Shown here: positions 17,737-26,423 of the stretch, in pieces
How the letters are laid out: the number at the start of each line of letters is the position of its first letter
Numbering within the stretch: position 1 is the first letter of the stretch
Assembly (NCBI GenBank): GCA_017439675.1
Contig: JAFSIQ010000037.1
Span: 1 to 64,000, forward strand
Origin: Lachnospiraceae bacterium
GTDB lineage: Bacteria; Bacillota; Clostridia; Lachnospirales; Lachnospiraceae
DNA length: 64,000 nt
Direction of reading: 5' to 3'
Made by a program: the position numbers and the translations under genes
Notes under the pieces: model-generated
Told to the model about the DNA's origin: nothing
What the model saw: the letters and a program-made list of their open reading frames with translations, nothing else
Database searches by the model: none

Positions 17737-18132
17737 TTGGAAAAGACTACTATGAAGCGAAGTCGTCAGCGTGACGCAATTGTGGCTTTCTTAAAAACAA
17801 GAAAAGATCATCCTACTGCAGATATGGTATATCAGGAAATTCGCAATGAAATCCCTAACATCAGTCTTGGTACTGTGTACCGTAATCTAGCACAGTTGTC
17901 AGAACGCGGAGACATTCTTCGTCTACCATGTGATGGTAAAGTAGACCACTTTGATGCAGATACTAACCCCCACTATCACTTTATCTGTAATCATTGCGGA
18001 TGCGTAAAAGATTTAGAATTACCTTACGACTGCAAACTGGATCAAAATGCTTCCGTAGAATTTGAAGGTATCATTATGAAGCACACTCTCTTATTTGAAG
18101 GCTATTGCACAGATTGTGCTAAAACAATATAA
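17737..18132 (+). CDS. Fur-family metalloregulator (PerR-like)
   Basis: A 131-aa DNA-binding regulator of metal or peroxide responses. The winged-helix part shows SRQRDAIVAFLKTRKDHPTADMVYQEIR...SLGTVYRNLAQLSERGDI. The dimerisation domain has HFDADTNPHYHFICNHCGCVKD and a terminal CTDC, giving the two CxxC pairs of the structural zinc site; the His/Asp-rich HFDADTNPHYHF is the usual sensory metal region. This is closest to PerR. I chose the TTG start at 17737, nine bases after GGGAGGG; the ATG at 17752 lacks a well-placed site. A Per-box-like palindrome lies at its promoter. Confidence 0.87.
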   Translation: MEKTTMKRSRQRDAIVAFLKTRKDHPTADMVYQEIRNEIPNISLGTVYRNLAQLSERGDILRLPCDGKVDHFDADTNPHYHFICNHCGCVKDLELPYDCKLDQNASVEFEGIIMKHTLLFEGYCTDCAKTI

Positions 18133-18180
18133 TTCCTACGCATTCATCGCATAACTGAAATTATGAATTTTCTACGTCAA

Positions 18181-18222
18181 ATCAAAGCGGGACTTACATT
18201 TGTAAGTCCCGTTTTGATTTTC
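18181..18222. terminator. Bidirectional terminator between fur/perR and the SpoIIQ-like gene
   Basis: ATCAAAGCGGGACTTAC pairs with GTAAGTCCCGTTTTGAT across a 4-base loop, with T-rich sequence after it. Confidence 0.9.
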
Positions 18223-18268
18223 AAATATATCCTGATGATAACTAGTTAGCAATATGTTGCGCCTTTTG

Positions 18269-19126
18269 CTATTCAATAAATATAGCTGGGTCAACCGGTT
18301 CTTCCTCCTTCAACATCTGGAAAAACAAATGACAACCTTCTTCCGTAAAAGAATCTGTCGGTTTTCCCACAGTTCCGAGAGATTGTCCTGCCTTCACAAA
18401 ATCTCCCTCTTTTACATAAATGGTATCCAACTGTCCATATACAAGGCTATATCCATTACCGATATAAAGCGTTACCAAATTACCATAGGTATTATCACTA
18501 GTCACATCCGTTACCTGTCCTAAATACGCATTCTGCACACTAGAACCTACACCCGCTTGAATCAACATCCCAGGATTACACTTGTATTGGTCCAAGGTTT
18601 TAAAATACACCGTCGTTTCCATACTATACGGAAGAATCACCTTTCCGTTCATAGGCCAATCGATGGTCTTCTCGCTGTTAAAATCCAACTCCCCTGCATT
18701 CACAGTAACCGGAATATTGTCCTCCGTTGCCACGTCTGCATTAGTAGCCACCTCTTTAGGAATCTCCTCTGTTTCGCCTACATTTGCCATATCTTGAACT
18801 TCTTCTGTCTTCTGTGATGCTACCTCTTCCTGTGTTGTAGTATCATCCACATCCACAACTACACCTTCTTTATCCGACGTTCCCTTAACAGCTTTCTTTG
18901 ATACATCGGCATTTGTCTCTTCCACAACGTCTGCTTCCTCCGTTGCTATTGAAGCGTAATCCGAAGCAACATTCAAATCTAATTCATTGTCAGCCACTTT
19001 TGTATCCTGCTGTTGTGCTGTGTAAACACCAACTACAGCCAATATAGCAAAAAGCCCCAAACCTAACGATAGATAAAAGGCATTATCTTTAAGCTTTTGT
19101 AAAAATGTGTTGTCACGATTATTCAT
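18269..19126 (-). CDS. spoIIQ: SpoIIQ-like membrane protein with degenerate M23 (LytM) domain
   Basis: A 285-aa protein with one N-terminal membrane helix (NAFYLSLGLGLFAILAVVGVYTA), a long acidic Glu/Val/Thr linker, and a C-terminal LytM fold (MLIQAGVGSSVQNAYLGQVTDV...YSLVYGQLDTIYVKEGDFVKAGQSLGTVG). The catalytic HxH of active M23 peptidases reads CHLFF here, and the first zinc ligand is not evident, so it is probably not a peptidase. SpoIIQ, the forespore half of the engulfment channel with SpoIIIAH, has this layout, and spoIID lies two genes upstream. Start at 19126, six bases after GAGGTG. The assignment to SpoIIQ rests on context as well as fold. Confidence 0.72.
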   Translation of the reverse strand: MNNRDNTFLQKLKDNAFYLSLGLGLFAILAVVGVYTAQQQDTKVADNELDLNVASDYASIATEEADVVEETNADVSKKAVKGTSDKEGVVVDVDDTTTQEEVASQKTEEVQDMANVGETEEIPKEVATNADVATEDNIPVTVNAGELDFNSEKTIDWPMNGKVILPYSMETTVYFKTLDQYKCNPGMLIQAGVGSSVQNAYLGQVTDVTSDNTYGNLVTLYIGNGYSLVYGQLDTIYVKEGDFVKAGQSLGTVGKPTDSFTEEGCHLFFQMLKEEEPVDPAIFIE

Positions 19127-19145
19127 ATTCATCACCTCTATAAAT

Positions 19146-19174
19146 AGCTTTACCATTGAGGTGACATTTTATAC
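19146..19174 (-). promoter_or_regulatory. Possible sigma-F-type promoter of the SpoIIQ-like gene
   Basis: On the minus strand GTATA (19174-19170), 15 bases, then GGTAAAGCT (19154-19146) fits the forespore sigma-F pattern GYATA-15-GGnnAnAnT at all but one defined position. The leader would be very short, with the Shine-Dalgarno at its 5' end. Confidence 0.45.
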
Positions 19175-19213
19175 AAAAAGAATATCACTTGCAAAATTTC
19201 TGTAGAACAAAAA

Positions 19214-20689
19214 TTATTCTTTAATATAATATGTAACACTTAATGTAGATACATTTCCGAAATCATCCTTTGCGCAATACATAACAATATATGGCTCACC
19301 AGATGTATAAGTAAGCGGTCTGCTCACCGTCACATCCACTCTTCCACTATTGTCCGTAGCCTCTACTAAACTCAATAAATAGTCATCATTTTTCATATTC
19401 GAAACACGAATCTCACCTTGTTGCTCATTAGAAAGCTTAATTATCGGTGCTTCCATATCTACATCAATAGTCAACACCACTACATCGGACTCATTACCTT
19501 CTGTATCCTTTGCACGATACTTAACATGGCATTTTCCATATCCCTTATTCATAATCTCCGAATAATCTACAATAATAGAATCGTGTGGTAACTGCTGATT
19601 TCCATCATATGCCACTACGTTTTGCAGCAACATTTCACAAAGCTCATCCACACTGGTCACATCATACACACCAATTGAATGCACCTTTTGTTCTGCATAA
19701 ATTACAGGTGGTTGCTCATCCTTCACAATAATGTTGGCGGTTGCAGCACCAGTAATTCCTGTCTCATCCGTCACTGAATAAGTAATTTTGTAAATACCAC
19801 AGGTATCCCAGTCCACTTCTCCTTCCACTTGCATAGAACCGGTAACCTCATTGCCCTGCGAATCTAGCGCAACCACACCAGAAGTCACATCAAAATGGGA
19901 ATAACGTTCCACTTCTCTATCATACGCACCCAATATCATTGGAATGTTTGCCATATATGGGTTCTCACGGTCTGGATCTGTAGGGTCCCAATTACCCACC
20001 GAACCTCCACTACTAATCACAGCTGCGACCGGTTTTCCCAACGGTCCCTCATAATCACTTTCAAAAATTTCCACAAGGGTTCCCTCGCCACAATTATCAT
20101 AAATCCACTTTGCATCGATGACAGAAAGGCGCACGCATCCTGCGGACACACTTTTACCTAGCTTGTTGTATTCCTCAATTTCCAAATCCGACTTGTCCTG
20201 CGTAAAATAAGGTACTGAATGAAAAAGAAAACTTCCGGTGATAACCGTAGCATACTGACCGTACACATCATTCTCCAATGCTAGCCACTCTTCTCTGGCA
20301 CCCAGTTCAAAAACACCCTCCGGTGTATTGCCAGTCTCTCCCACAGAACATATCATTGCTTTCACTGGCACACTATAACAGCCATCATCACCCACCTTAT
20401 AGATGGTAACTACATTCTGTGTTTTATTCACCTTAATACTGTAAGGCATTCCATTATCCCTGATATCACTACCATTATAAAAATCTTTTTCCTGCTGATT
20501 CAAGGCACCAGTAGTTCCGCCGTCCCGAATCACGTCACCAGTATATTCGCCCAGTTCCTGCGACTCCACCTGATATCCCACCATGGTTGCTTTTCCGTCG
20601 TAATTATCCGCTAGCATTATCACCAAAACACCAACAAACAACATAAGTGGCACATCTGCCAGGAAAAACTTGTATTTCTTATGCTTCAT
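19214..20689 (-). CDS. L,D-transpeptidase (YkuD) with Ig-like/HYR tail
   Basis: A 491-aa cell-wall enzyme. One N-terminal membrane anchor (LADVPLMLFVGVLVIMLA), then a YkuD domain at about residues 95-210 with SFLFHSVPYF and the catalytic SAGCVRLSVIDAKWI (Cys near 184). The second half holds two or three Ig-like modules (EQPPVIYAEQKV..., MEAPIIKLSNEQ...). It would form 3-3 cross-links or attach ligands to peptidoglycan outside the membrane. It sits between spoIID and the SpoIIQ-like gene on the same strand, which suggests a role in spore cortex or engulfment-phase wall, although its own promoter looks vegetative. Confidence 0.88.
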   Translation of the reverse strand: MKHKKYKFFLADVPLMLFVGVLVIMLADNYDGKATMVGYQVESQELGEYTGDVIRDGGTTGALNQQEKDFYNGSDIRDNGMPYSIKVNKTQNVVTIYKVGDDGCYSVPVKAMICSVGETGNTPEGVFELGAREEWLALENDVYGQYATVITGSFLFHSVPYFTQDKSDLEIEEYNKLGKSVSAGCVRLSVIDAKWIYDNCGEGTLVEIFESDYEGPLGKPVAAVISSGGSVGNWDPTDPDRENPYMANIPMILGAYDREVERYSHFDVTSGVVALDSQGNEVTGSMQVEGEVDWDTCGIYKITYSVTDETGITGAATANIIVKDEQPPVIYAEQKVHSIGVYDVTSVDELCEMLLQNVVAYDGNQQLPHDSIIVDYSEIMNKGYGKCHVKYRAKDTEGNESDVVVLTIDVDMEAPIIKLSNEQQGEIRVSNMKNDDYLLSLVEATDNSGRVDVTVSRPLTYTSGEPYIVMYCAKDDFGNVSTLSVTYYIKE

Positions 20690-20734
20690 ATGTATATCCT
20701 TTTCCTGTATAAATTCTATAATCCAACAGATACA

Positions 20735-20763
20735 ATTATTTCATAAAAACGCACAACTGTCAA
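20735..20763 (-). promoter_or_regulatory. Sigma-A-type promoter of the L,D-transpeptidase gene
   Basis: Minus strand TTGACA (20763-20758), 17-base spacer, AATAAT (20740-20735), about 45 bases before the start codon. Confidence 0.6.
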
Positions 20764-20802
20764 CGAACATCCAACATTTAACAGATATTCCAACTACTTT
20801 TA

Positions 20803-21843
20803 TTAGTAAAGTTCTACACTTACTTTAGTGTAATAGTATCGGATAATTTCTTTCGCACTTTTCCCTTCCAATGCCATGCAATTAGCACCATACTGAGATA
20901 ACCCAAGACAATTCCCCTTTCCTAGACAGACAAACCGAATCCCCTCATTCGTTTCCTCCACATAAAAATGATTGGATTTCAAATTATATTTTTCCATTAT
21001 CTCCTCACCAGTATAAATAGTCCCATTCACCGATACCTGCTTTACAAATCCATTTTCGCTACTCTCCGTAACTTGAATCGTCAATTTTTCTGTAAGGTCA
21101 TCTTGCTTTTCTCCTTCTCCCTCTTCATTTACTACTTCCTTTTGTCCCGCACTTTCTTGCTTTGATTCCTCTTGTCCTTGGCTCTCTGCATTATCGACTG
21201 CCATTTCTTGCGGATTCGCTTCATCTTGCTCAGCTAACTCTGCCCATGTAAACGACACTATATTCATATAATGCTTCGCCTCCACATCCTGTCCACTGTC
21301 CACCGACTTTAAATAGGCAATCTCCTCTCCCAATACCTCTTTGGCATCCGCAGTTTTACCAATACTCACCTCATGATACAATGCCATAATAAGATTCCCC
21401 TCTTGCCGAATCACCATGCCAGCAGTTTCCACCACCGCTTGTTCAAACTTATCTCTATATTTTTCATAATTTCTCTCACCAAAAATATCAATTTGCTCCT
21501 CCACCGTCAAGTAGTCATACGACAAATCTGCGGCATCTGAGGAGCCCTTTTCATCCATTTCCTTCAAGATATTTGTGCGAATCAAAATTGCCTGTACCTT
21601 TAAGGTTTCCAAATCATACTCCGCAGAAACTGTACCTGGTAATACTCCCAACAAATATTCCTCTACATCCATATCCTTATAGAGACCATTTATTTCCAAT
21701 AATATTTTTTTATTGAGCAAATGCTGTTCCACAGAATTACCACCTTGTCCAATGCTTATCCTATCACTGAACAGATCTCCTAGCACACAAAAAACATAAG
21801 GCAAGGTGATAATGAGTAATATGCATATAATATGTTTTTTCAT
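20803..21843 (-). CDS. spoIID: Stage II sporulation protein D (SpoIID/LytB family)
   Basis: A 346-aa membrane-anchored lytic transglycosylase that thins septal peptidoglycan during engulfment. A signal-anchor (HIICILLIITLPYVFCVLG) is followed by the SpoIID domain: MDVEEYLLGVLPGTVSAEYDLETLKVQAILIRTNIL with the candidate catalytic Glu, later ALYHEVSIGKT, and the C-terminal CLGLSQYGANCMALEGKSAKEIIRYYYT. A charged Glu/Gln-rich insert (about 215-255) splits the domain, which I take as a lineage feature. Start at 21843 with AAGGAGGG; the longer frame to 21885 runs into the upstream terminator. Neighbouring LytM and L,D-transpeptidase genes support the sporulation role. Confidence 0.92.
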   Translation of the reverse strand: MKKHIICILLIITLPYVFCVLGDLFSDRISIGQGGNSVEQHLLNKKILLEINGLYKDMDVEEYLLGVLPGTVSAEYDLETLKVQAILIRTNILKEMDEKGSSDAADLSYDYLTVEEQIDIFGERNYEKYRDKFEQAVVETAGMVIRQEGNLIMALYHEVSIGKTADAKEVLGEEIAYLKSVDSGQDVEAKHYMNIVSFTWAELAEQDEANPQEMAVDNAESQGQEESKQESAGQKEVVNEEGEGEKQDDLTEKLTIQVTESSENGFVKQVSVNGTIYTGEEIMEKYNLKSNHFYVEETNEGIRFVCLGKGNCLGLSQYGANCMALEGKSAKEIIRYYYTKVSVELY

Positions 21844-21865
21844 GTGACCCTCCTTACGCGCAAAT

Positions 21866-21914
21866 ATAAAGGAAACCTCCTCCACTATTGTATGTGGAAG
21901 AGGTTTCCTTTATA
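21866..21914 (-). terminator. glgP terminator carrying the spoIID promoter
   Basis: ATAAAGGAAACCTCCTCCAC and GTGGAAGAGGTTTCCTTTAT form a long stem with a short loop, after the glgP stop and before spoIID. On the minus strand the loop and 3' part contain CATACAAT. Confidence 0.85.
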
Positions 21915-21915
21915 A
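21887..21915 (-). promoter_or_regulatory. Putative sigma-E promoter of spoIID
   Basis: Minus strand TTATAAA (21915-21909), 14 bases, CATACAAT (21894-21887). The -10 matches the mother-cell sigma-E consensus CATACAMT exactly; the -35 keeps only the ATA core. spoIID is sigma-E dependent in other spore formers. Confidence 0.65.
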
Positions 21916-21976
21916 CTTGTTCTGTCTGTAATTTTCAAGATCTCACATGATCTTAATATACTTTAGACTCGCCTTC

Positions 21977-24448
21977 TTACTTAGAAGTCTTCTTCTTAGG
22001 AGTAGCCTTTGGCATTGTAACCTTAACCTTCTCTAACTCCCAAATTTCCTTCGCATACTGCTCGATTGTACGGTCAGAAGAGAACTTACCTGCACATGCT
22101 GTGTTCAGCATTGCCATCTTAGCCCAACCCTTCTCGTCTCTGTAAGCAGCGTCAACCTTTTTGTGAGCCTCACAATAAGAATCAAAGTCCTTCAATGTAA
22201 AGTATACATCCTCTTTAATCAAGGAATCGTAAAGGTCTCTGAAGATTTCTGTATCCTCATGGAATGTACCATTGATTAACTGTGTTAATACCTTACGCAC
22301 ATTTGCGTTGCTGTTGAAGATATCTGCTGGATAGTAGTTCTTGTCACGCTCGTAAGCCATAACTTCCTCTGCTGACAAACCGAAGATAAATGCGTTCTCA
22401 GCACCAACTTCTTCAACGATTTCAACATTAGCACCATCCATAGTACCAAGTGTTGGAGCACCATTTAACATGAACTTCATGTTACCTGTACCAGAAGCCT
22501 CACGAGAAGCTGTTGAAATCTGCTCCGATACATCAGCTGCTGCAAAGATAAGCTCTGCGTTTGATACACGGTAGTTCTCGATAAATACAACCTTAAGCTT
22601 TCCGTTGATTGACTCATCATTGTTGATTACGTCTGCAACAGAATTGATCAACTTGATTGTAAGCTTTGCTCTCTTATATCCCGCTGCTGCCTTAGCACCA
22701 AAGATAAATGTGCGCGGTACGATATCCATTTCTGGATGCTCCTTAATCTCACTGTATAAATGCATAACATGTAAAATGTTAAGTAACTGTCTCTTATACT
22801 CATGAAGTCTCTTAACCTGTACATCGAAGATAGAACGAGGATCAACCTCAACACCATTGTGCTCCTTGATGTATGCTGCAAGACGTACCTTATTCTGGTA
22901 CTTAATGTTCATGAACTCCTGCTGACACTTCTCATCATCAACATATACTTTAAGCTTAGCAAGATGTGGAAGGTCTGTAATCCACTCATCACCAATCTTA
23001 GATGTAATCCAATCTGCCAACAATGGGTTACCATGTAACAAGAAACGTCTCTGTGTAATACCGTTTGTCTTGTTGTTGAACTGATCTGGTCTCATCTCAT
23101 AGAAGTCCTTAAGCTCTCTCTTCTTAAGAATCTCTGTATGAAGCTGAGCAACACCGTTAACAGAGTAAGAACCAGCGATTGCAAGGTGAGCCATCTTAAC
23201 CTGTCCATCATAAAGGATAGCCATGCTCTTAACCTTCTCTGGATTGTTAGGATACTTCTCACGAATCATGTTCACGTATCTTCTATCAATCTCTTCAATA
23301 ATCTGGTATACACGAGGTAACAATCTTGAGAACAACTCGATTGGCCACTTCTCAAGTGCCTCAGCCATGATTGTATGATTTGTATATGCACATGTCTTAC
23401 ATGTGATATCCCAAGCCTCATCCCACTCCAAGCCTTCTTCATCAACAAGAAGTCTCATAAGCTCTGCTACTGTCACGGTTGGATGTGTATCGTTCAACTG
23501 GAATGTAACCTTCTTTGGCAAATCGTGCAAGTCATCATTTGCCTCTTTGAACTTGTTAAGTGCAGTTTGGATAGAAGCAGAAATGAAGAAATACTGCTGC
23601 TTTAATCTCAATTCCTTACCTGCATAGTGGTTATCATTTGGATAGAGAACCTCAACTATTGTTCTTGCAAGGTTCTGCTGTTCCACTGCCTTCTGGTACT
23701 CACCCTTATCAAAGGAATCTAAGTTAAAATCCTGAATTGCTTCCGCATCCCAGATTCTTAATGTATTCACTACGTTATTACCATATCCGATAACTGGTAA
23801 ATCATATGGCACCGCACGAATTGATGAATAATTCTCCTGAACGAAACGATTACGTCCATCCTTGTGCTCTACTCTAACGTTACCACCAAACTTAACTTCA
23901 CAAGCATACTCTGAACGACGAACCTCAAACGGATTACCATCTCTTAACCAATCATCTGGTTTCTCAATCTGATATCCATCCTGAATCTCCTGACGGAACA
24001 TTCCATAACGGTAACGAATACCACATCCGTATGCAGGATATCCTAAAGTTGCCAATGAATCAAGGAAACATGCTGCAAGACGACCAAGACCTCCGTTACC
24101 TAATGCTGCATCCGGCTCCTGATCCTCGATTACGTTAATATCAAATCCTAATTCATCTAATGCTTCTTTTACTTCCTTGTAGCAGGTAAGGTTGATTAAG
24201 TTGTTACCTAACGCTCTACCCATCAAAAACTCCATTGACAGATAGTAAACTGTCTTAGCGTTCTTCTTCTCATATTCCTTATGTGTTGCAATCCACTGGT
24301 CGATAATCGTATCCTTAATTGCATAAGACACAGCCTGGAACACCTGCTGCTGAGTTGCTTCGTCAATTGTCTTGCGATAAAGAGTCTTAACGTTGTTAAT
24401 GACCTCTTTCTTAAAGGTCTCTTTATCGAAGTCTAACTTTTTAGCCAT
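21977..24448 (-). CDS. glgP: Glycogen/maltodextrin phosphorylase
   Basis: An 823-aa GT35 enzyme releasing glucose 1-phosphate from alpha-1,4-glucans in the cytoplasm. Clear motifs are YYLSMEFLMGRALGNNLINL, the active-site EPDAALGNGGLGRLAACFLDSLATL, QLNDTHPTVTVAELMRLL, and the PLP site ASREASGTGNMKFMLNGA with the Lys near residue 655. A Lys-rich tail (PKATPKKKTSK) follows the normal C-terminus. Ribosome site AAGGAGG. No other glycogen genes are adjacent, so it is probably monocistronic. Confidence 0.97.
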   Translation of the reverse strand: MAKKLDFDKETFKKEVINNVKTLYRKTIDEATQQQVFQAVSYAIKDTIIDQWIATHKEYEKKNAKTVYYLSMEFLMGRALGNNLINLTCYKEVKEALDELGFDINVIEDQEPDAALGNGGLGRLAACFLDSLATLGYPAYGCGIRYRYGMFRQEIQDGYQIEKPDDWLRDGNPFEVRRSEYACEVKFGGNVRVEHKDGRNRFVQENYSSIRAVPYDLPVIGYGNNVVNTLRIWDAEAIQDFNLDSFDKGEYQKAVEQQNLARTIVEVLYPNDNHYAGKELRLKQQYFFISASIQTALNKFKEANDDLHDLPKKVTFQLNDTHPTVTVAELMRLLVDEEGLEWDEAWDITCKTCAYTNHTIMAEALEKWPIELFSRLLPRVYQIIEEIDRRYVNMIREKYPNNPEKVKSMAILYDGQVKMAHLAIAGSYSVNGVAQLHTEILKKRELKDFYEMRPDQFNNKTNGITQRRFLLHGNPLLADWITSKIGDEWITDLPHLAKLKVYVDDEKCQQEFMNIKYQNKVRLAAYIKEHNGVEVDPRSIFDVQVKRLHEYKRQLLNILHVMHLYSEIKEHPEMDIVPRTFIFGAKAAAGYKRAKLTIKLINSVADVINNDESINGKLKVVFIENYRVSNAELIFAAADVSEQISTASREASGTGNMKFMLNGAPTLGTMDGANVEIVEEVGAENAFIFGLSAEEVMAYERDKNYYPADIFNSNANVRKVLTQLINGTFHEDTEIFRDLYDSLIKEDVYFTLKDFDSYCEAHKKVDAAYRDEKGWAKMAMLNTACAGKFSSDRTIEQYAKEIWELEKVKVTMPKATPKKKTSK

Positions 24449-24635
24449 TTTTATATCCTCCTTGTAAAAAATGCTTCAATCAAATCACACACGCTATATA
24501 TTTTACCAAATTCAACCAATTTTCTCAAGACAAAAGTCTATTTTCGCTTTGTTGCACAATTCTCCGACTATTTTTTCTGATTATACTTGCATTTTGACGT
24601 AACTCTTCAAACCCACTCCTAAAAAGGCTTGGCAT

Positions 24636-26219
24636 TTATCGTTTTTTCGTACGGACTCCCTTGGCATTTACATAGTACTTACCAATCCACTTACTACGTT
24701 GCATCTTTCCAGTTGTCTTGCTAAAGAAATAATACTTACCCTCAATTTTTTTCCAACCAGTAGTCATAATACCATTTTTCTTAAAATAGTATTTTCCGCC
24801 TTTATATGTAACCCAACCACTGACTCTTGCACCCTTGTTTCCAAAATAGTACTGCTTTCCATTAACAATTTTCATGGTTTTCGAAGCCGCCACACCGGTA
24901 GTCTCATCAAAATAATAGTACTTTCCATTTACCTTGTGATAACCATAAAGCTTTTCCTTTGTCTTCGTGTCAAAACCATAATAACTCCCATTTATCTTGA
25001 CAACTCCCGAAACCACATGTCGCTTCTTATTCACATAGTAGGTGACCCCATTCAATGTATGGAATCCTTTCTTTAACTGTTTTCCACTGTCATTAAACAA
25101 ATATGTATAGATGCCATCGCTATATAATCCATTTTTCACGATGGCTCCGTTCCCCTTCGCCAAGTAGGTGACTCCATCCACTTCAAACCAGCCCACCACC
25201 ATTTCACCTGTAGCAGGTGACAGGAATAAAGTCTCTCCTTGGTACTCCAAAAAGCTCGTCTGCATCTTAGCTGTCTCTGGGTCAAAATAGTACCACTTCT
25301 CGTCTTCTTTCACCCATCCGGTTACCTTTTTGTTATTCGCATCCACATAATAGGTAGCCCCATCCTGAGATTTAAACGTTCCCAAAATATTAGATTTTTC
25401 AAGACCGTAATAAGACACAATTGCCTTTCCGTCTGCCTTCCCCACCTTCTTGCGCTTCGCCGACGTTTTAAAAAATTTAGACACATCGGAAGAACTGCTA
25501 ATATAACCATGCTCAATAATTACACTTGGAATCTGCTGCTTCACACCATTGCGAACAATGGAATAATAATCTGCTAGACTTCCATCCTCATAACGAGTAC
25601 CATTTTCAGATTTGCGAAGCAACAAGCCGCGATTTGCAATTCCTAACGCCTTCAACTCTTTAAGGGCAATTTTGCCAAACTTCTGGGTTTCCACCCGAAT
25701 CTCATCATGATAACCAGACCGATATGCAGAAAGCACATTGGCACCATTTGTATATCCTGCATTCAAATGCATGCTGACCAAGAAATCTGCATCTAATATC
25801 TTTGCATAATTATTTCTCGCAATCAAGCAATCCCCCAATTCCAAATCTCTACAACAGGAACCATCTTCTCTAGTCATATAAACGGTGACATTCCCATAGG
25901 ATTTCAGATAATCTCTACAAGCCTTTGTAATATCCAACACTGCAACTTCTTCTCTCAAACCATTTCCCTTTGCACCGGGATGCGTTGCACAGTGTCCCGG
26001 ATCTAATACCACAACCTTTGCTGTAAGCGGTGATAGCGTTGACTCTGCATAATCCGCTATAGTTGATTGTTGTGTATTTTCTGTAGCTACTTGTGTCGTG
26101 TTTTTTTCTGTTGATGTCGCTGTGTTAGTAGTATCCGCTAACGCGACTGTCGTTGGTACTGCACAAATGCCAAGCACCATCAATCCCATTATAATAATTA
26201 TCTTTCGAATCTTTCTCAT
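24636..26219 (-). CDS. Secreted N-acetylmuramoyl-L-alanine amidase (Amidase_3) with cell-wall-binding repeats
   Basis: A 527-aa secreted autolysin. Signal peptide MRKIRKIIIIMGLMVLG...VALA, a Thr-rich linker, then the zinc amidase domain at about 68-270: VVLDPGHCATHPGAKGNGLREE, SMHLNAGY, and PSVIIEHGYISSSSD, carrying the His/Glu/His ligands and catalytic Glu. From about residue 285 to the end are roughly eleven choline-binding-type repeats (GWVKEDEKWYYFDPET, GYHKVNGKYYYFDETTG), which bind wall polymers. The gene is followed by glgP on the same strand. Confidence 0.93.
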   Translation of the reverse strand: MRKIRKIIIIMGLMVLGICAVPTTVALADTTNTATSTEKNTTQVATENTQQSTIADYAESTLSPLTAKVVVLDPGHCATHPGAKGNGLREEVAVLDITKACRDYLKSYGNVTVYMTREDGSCCRDLELGDCLIARNNYAKILDADFLVSMHLNAGYTNGANVLSAYRSGYHDEIRVETQKFGKIALKELKALGIANRGLLLRKSENGTRYEDGSLADYYSIVRNGVKQQIPSVIIEHGYISSSSDVSKFFKTSAKRKKVGKADGKAIVSYYGLEKSNILGTFKSQDGATYYVDANNKKVTGWVKEDEKWYYFDPETAKMQTSFLEYQGETLFLSPATGEMVVGWFEVDGVTYLAKGNGAIVKNGLYSDGIYTYLFNDSGKQLKKGFHTLNGVTYYVNKKRHVVSGVVKINGSYYGFDTKTKEKLYGYHKVNGKYYYFDETTGVAASKTMKIVNGKQYYFGNKGARVSGWVTYKGGKYYFKKNGIMTTGWKKIEGKYYFFSKTTGKMQRSKWIGKYYVNAKGVRTKKR

Positions 26220-26370
26220 GTACTATCTCCCAACTGTATCTGTCCGTAATTTTAACTTCTTATCCTTTTTGCATTTTCAATTGCCATTTCATATTATAAC
26301 GTCATTTTCTAACCATGACAACCTTTGAAGGCAGGAAGATTCTGGAAAAATCTCCTTGTCTATGTACGCA

Positions 26371-26402
26371 AAGAAAACCGACATATTTCTATGCCGGTTT
26401 CT
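26371..26402 (-). terminator. Terminator of the Rpn-family gene
   Basis: AAACCGACAT and ATGCCGGTTT form a stem across about 6 bases, 22 bases past the stop. Confidence 0.75.
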
Positions 26403-26423
26403 TCATCCACTCTGATATATTCC

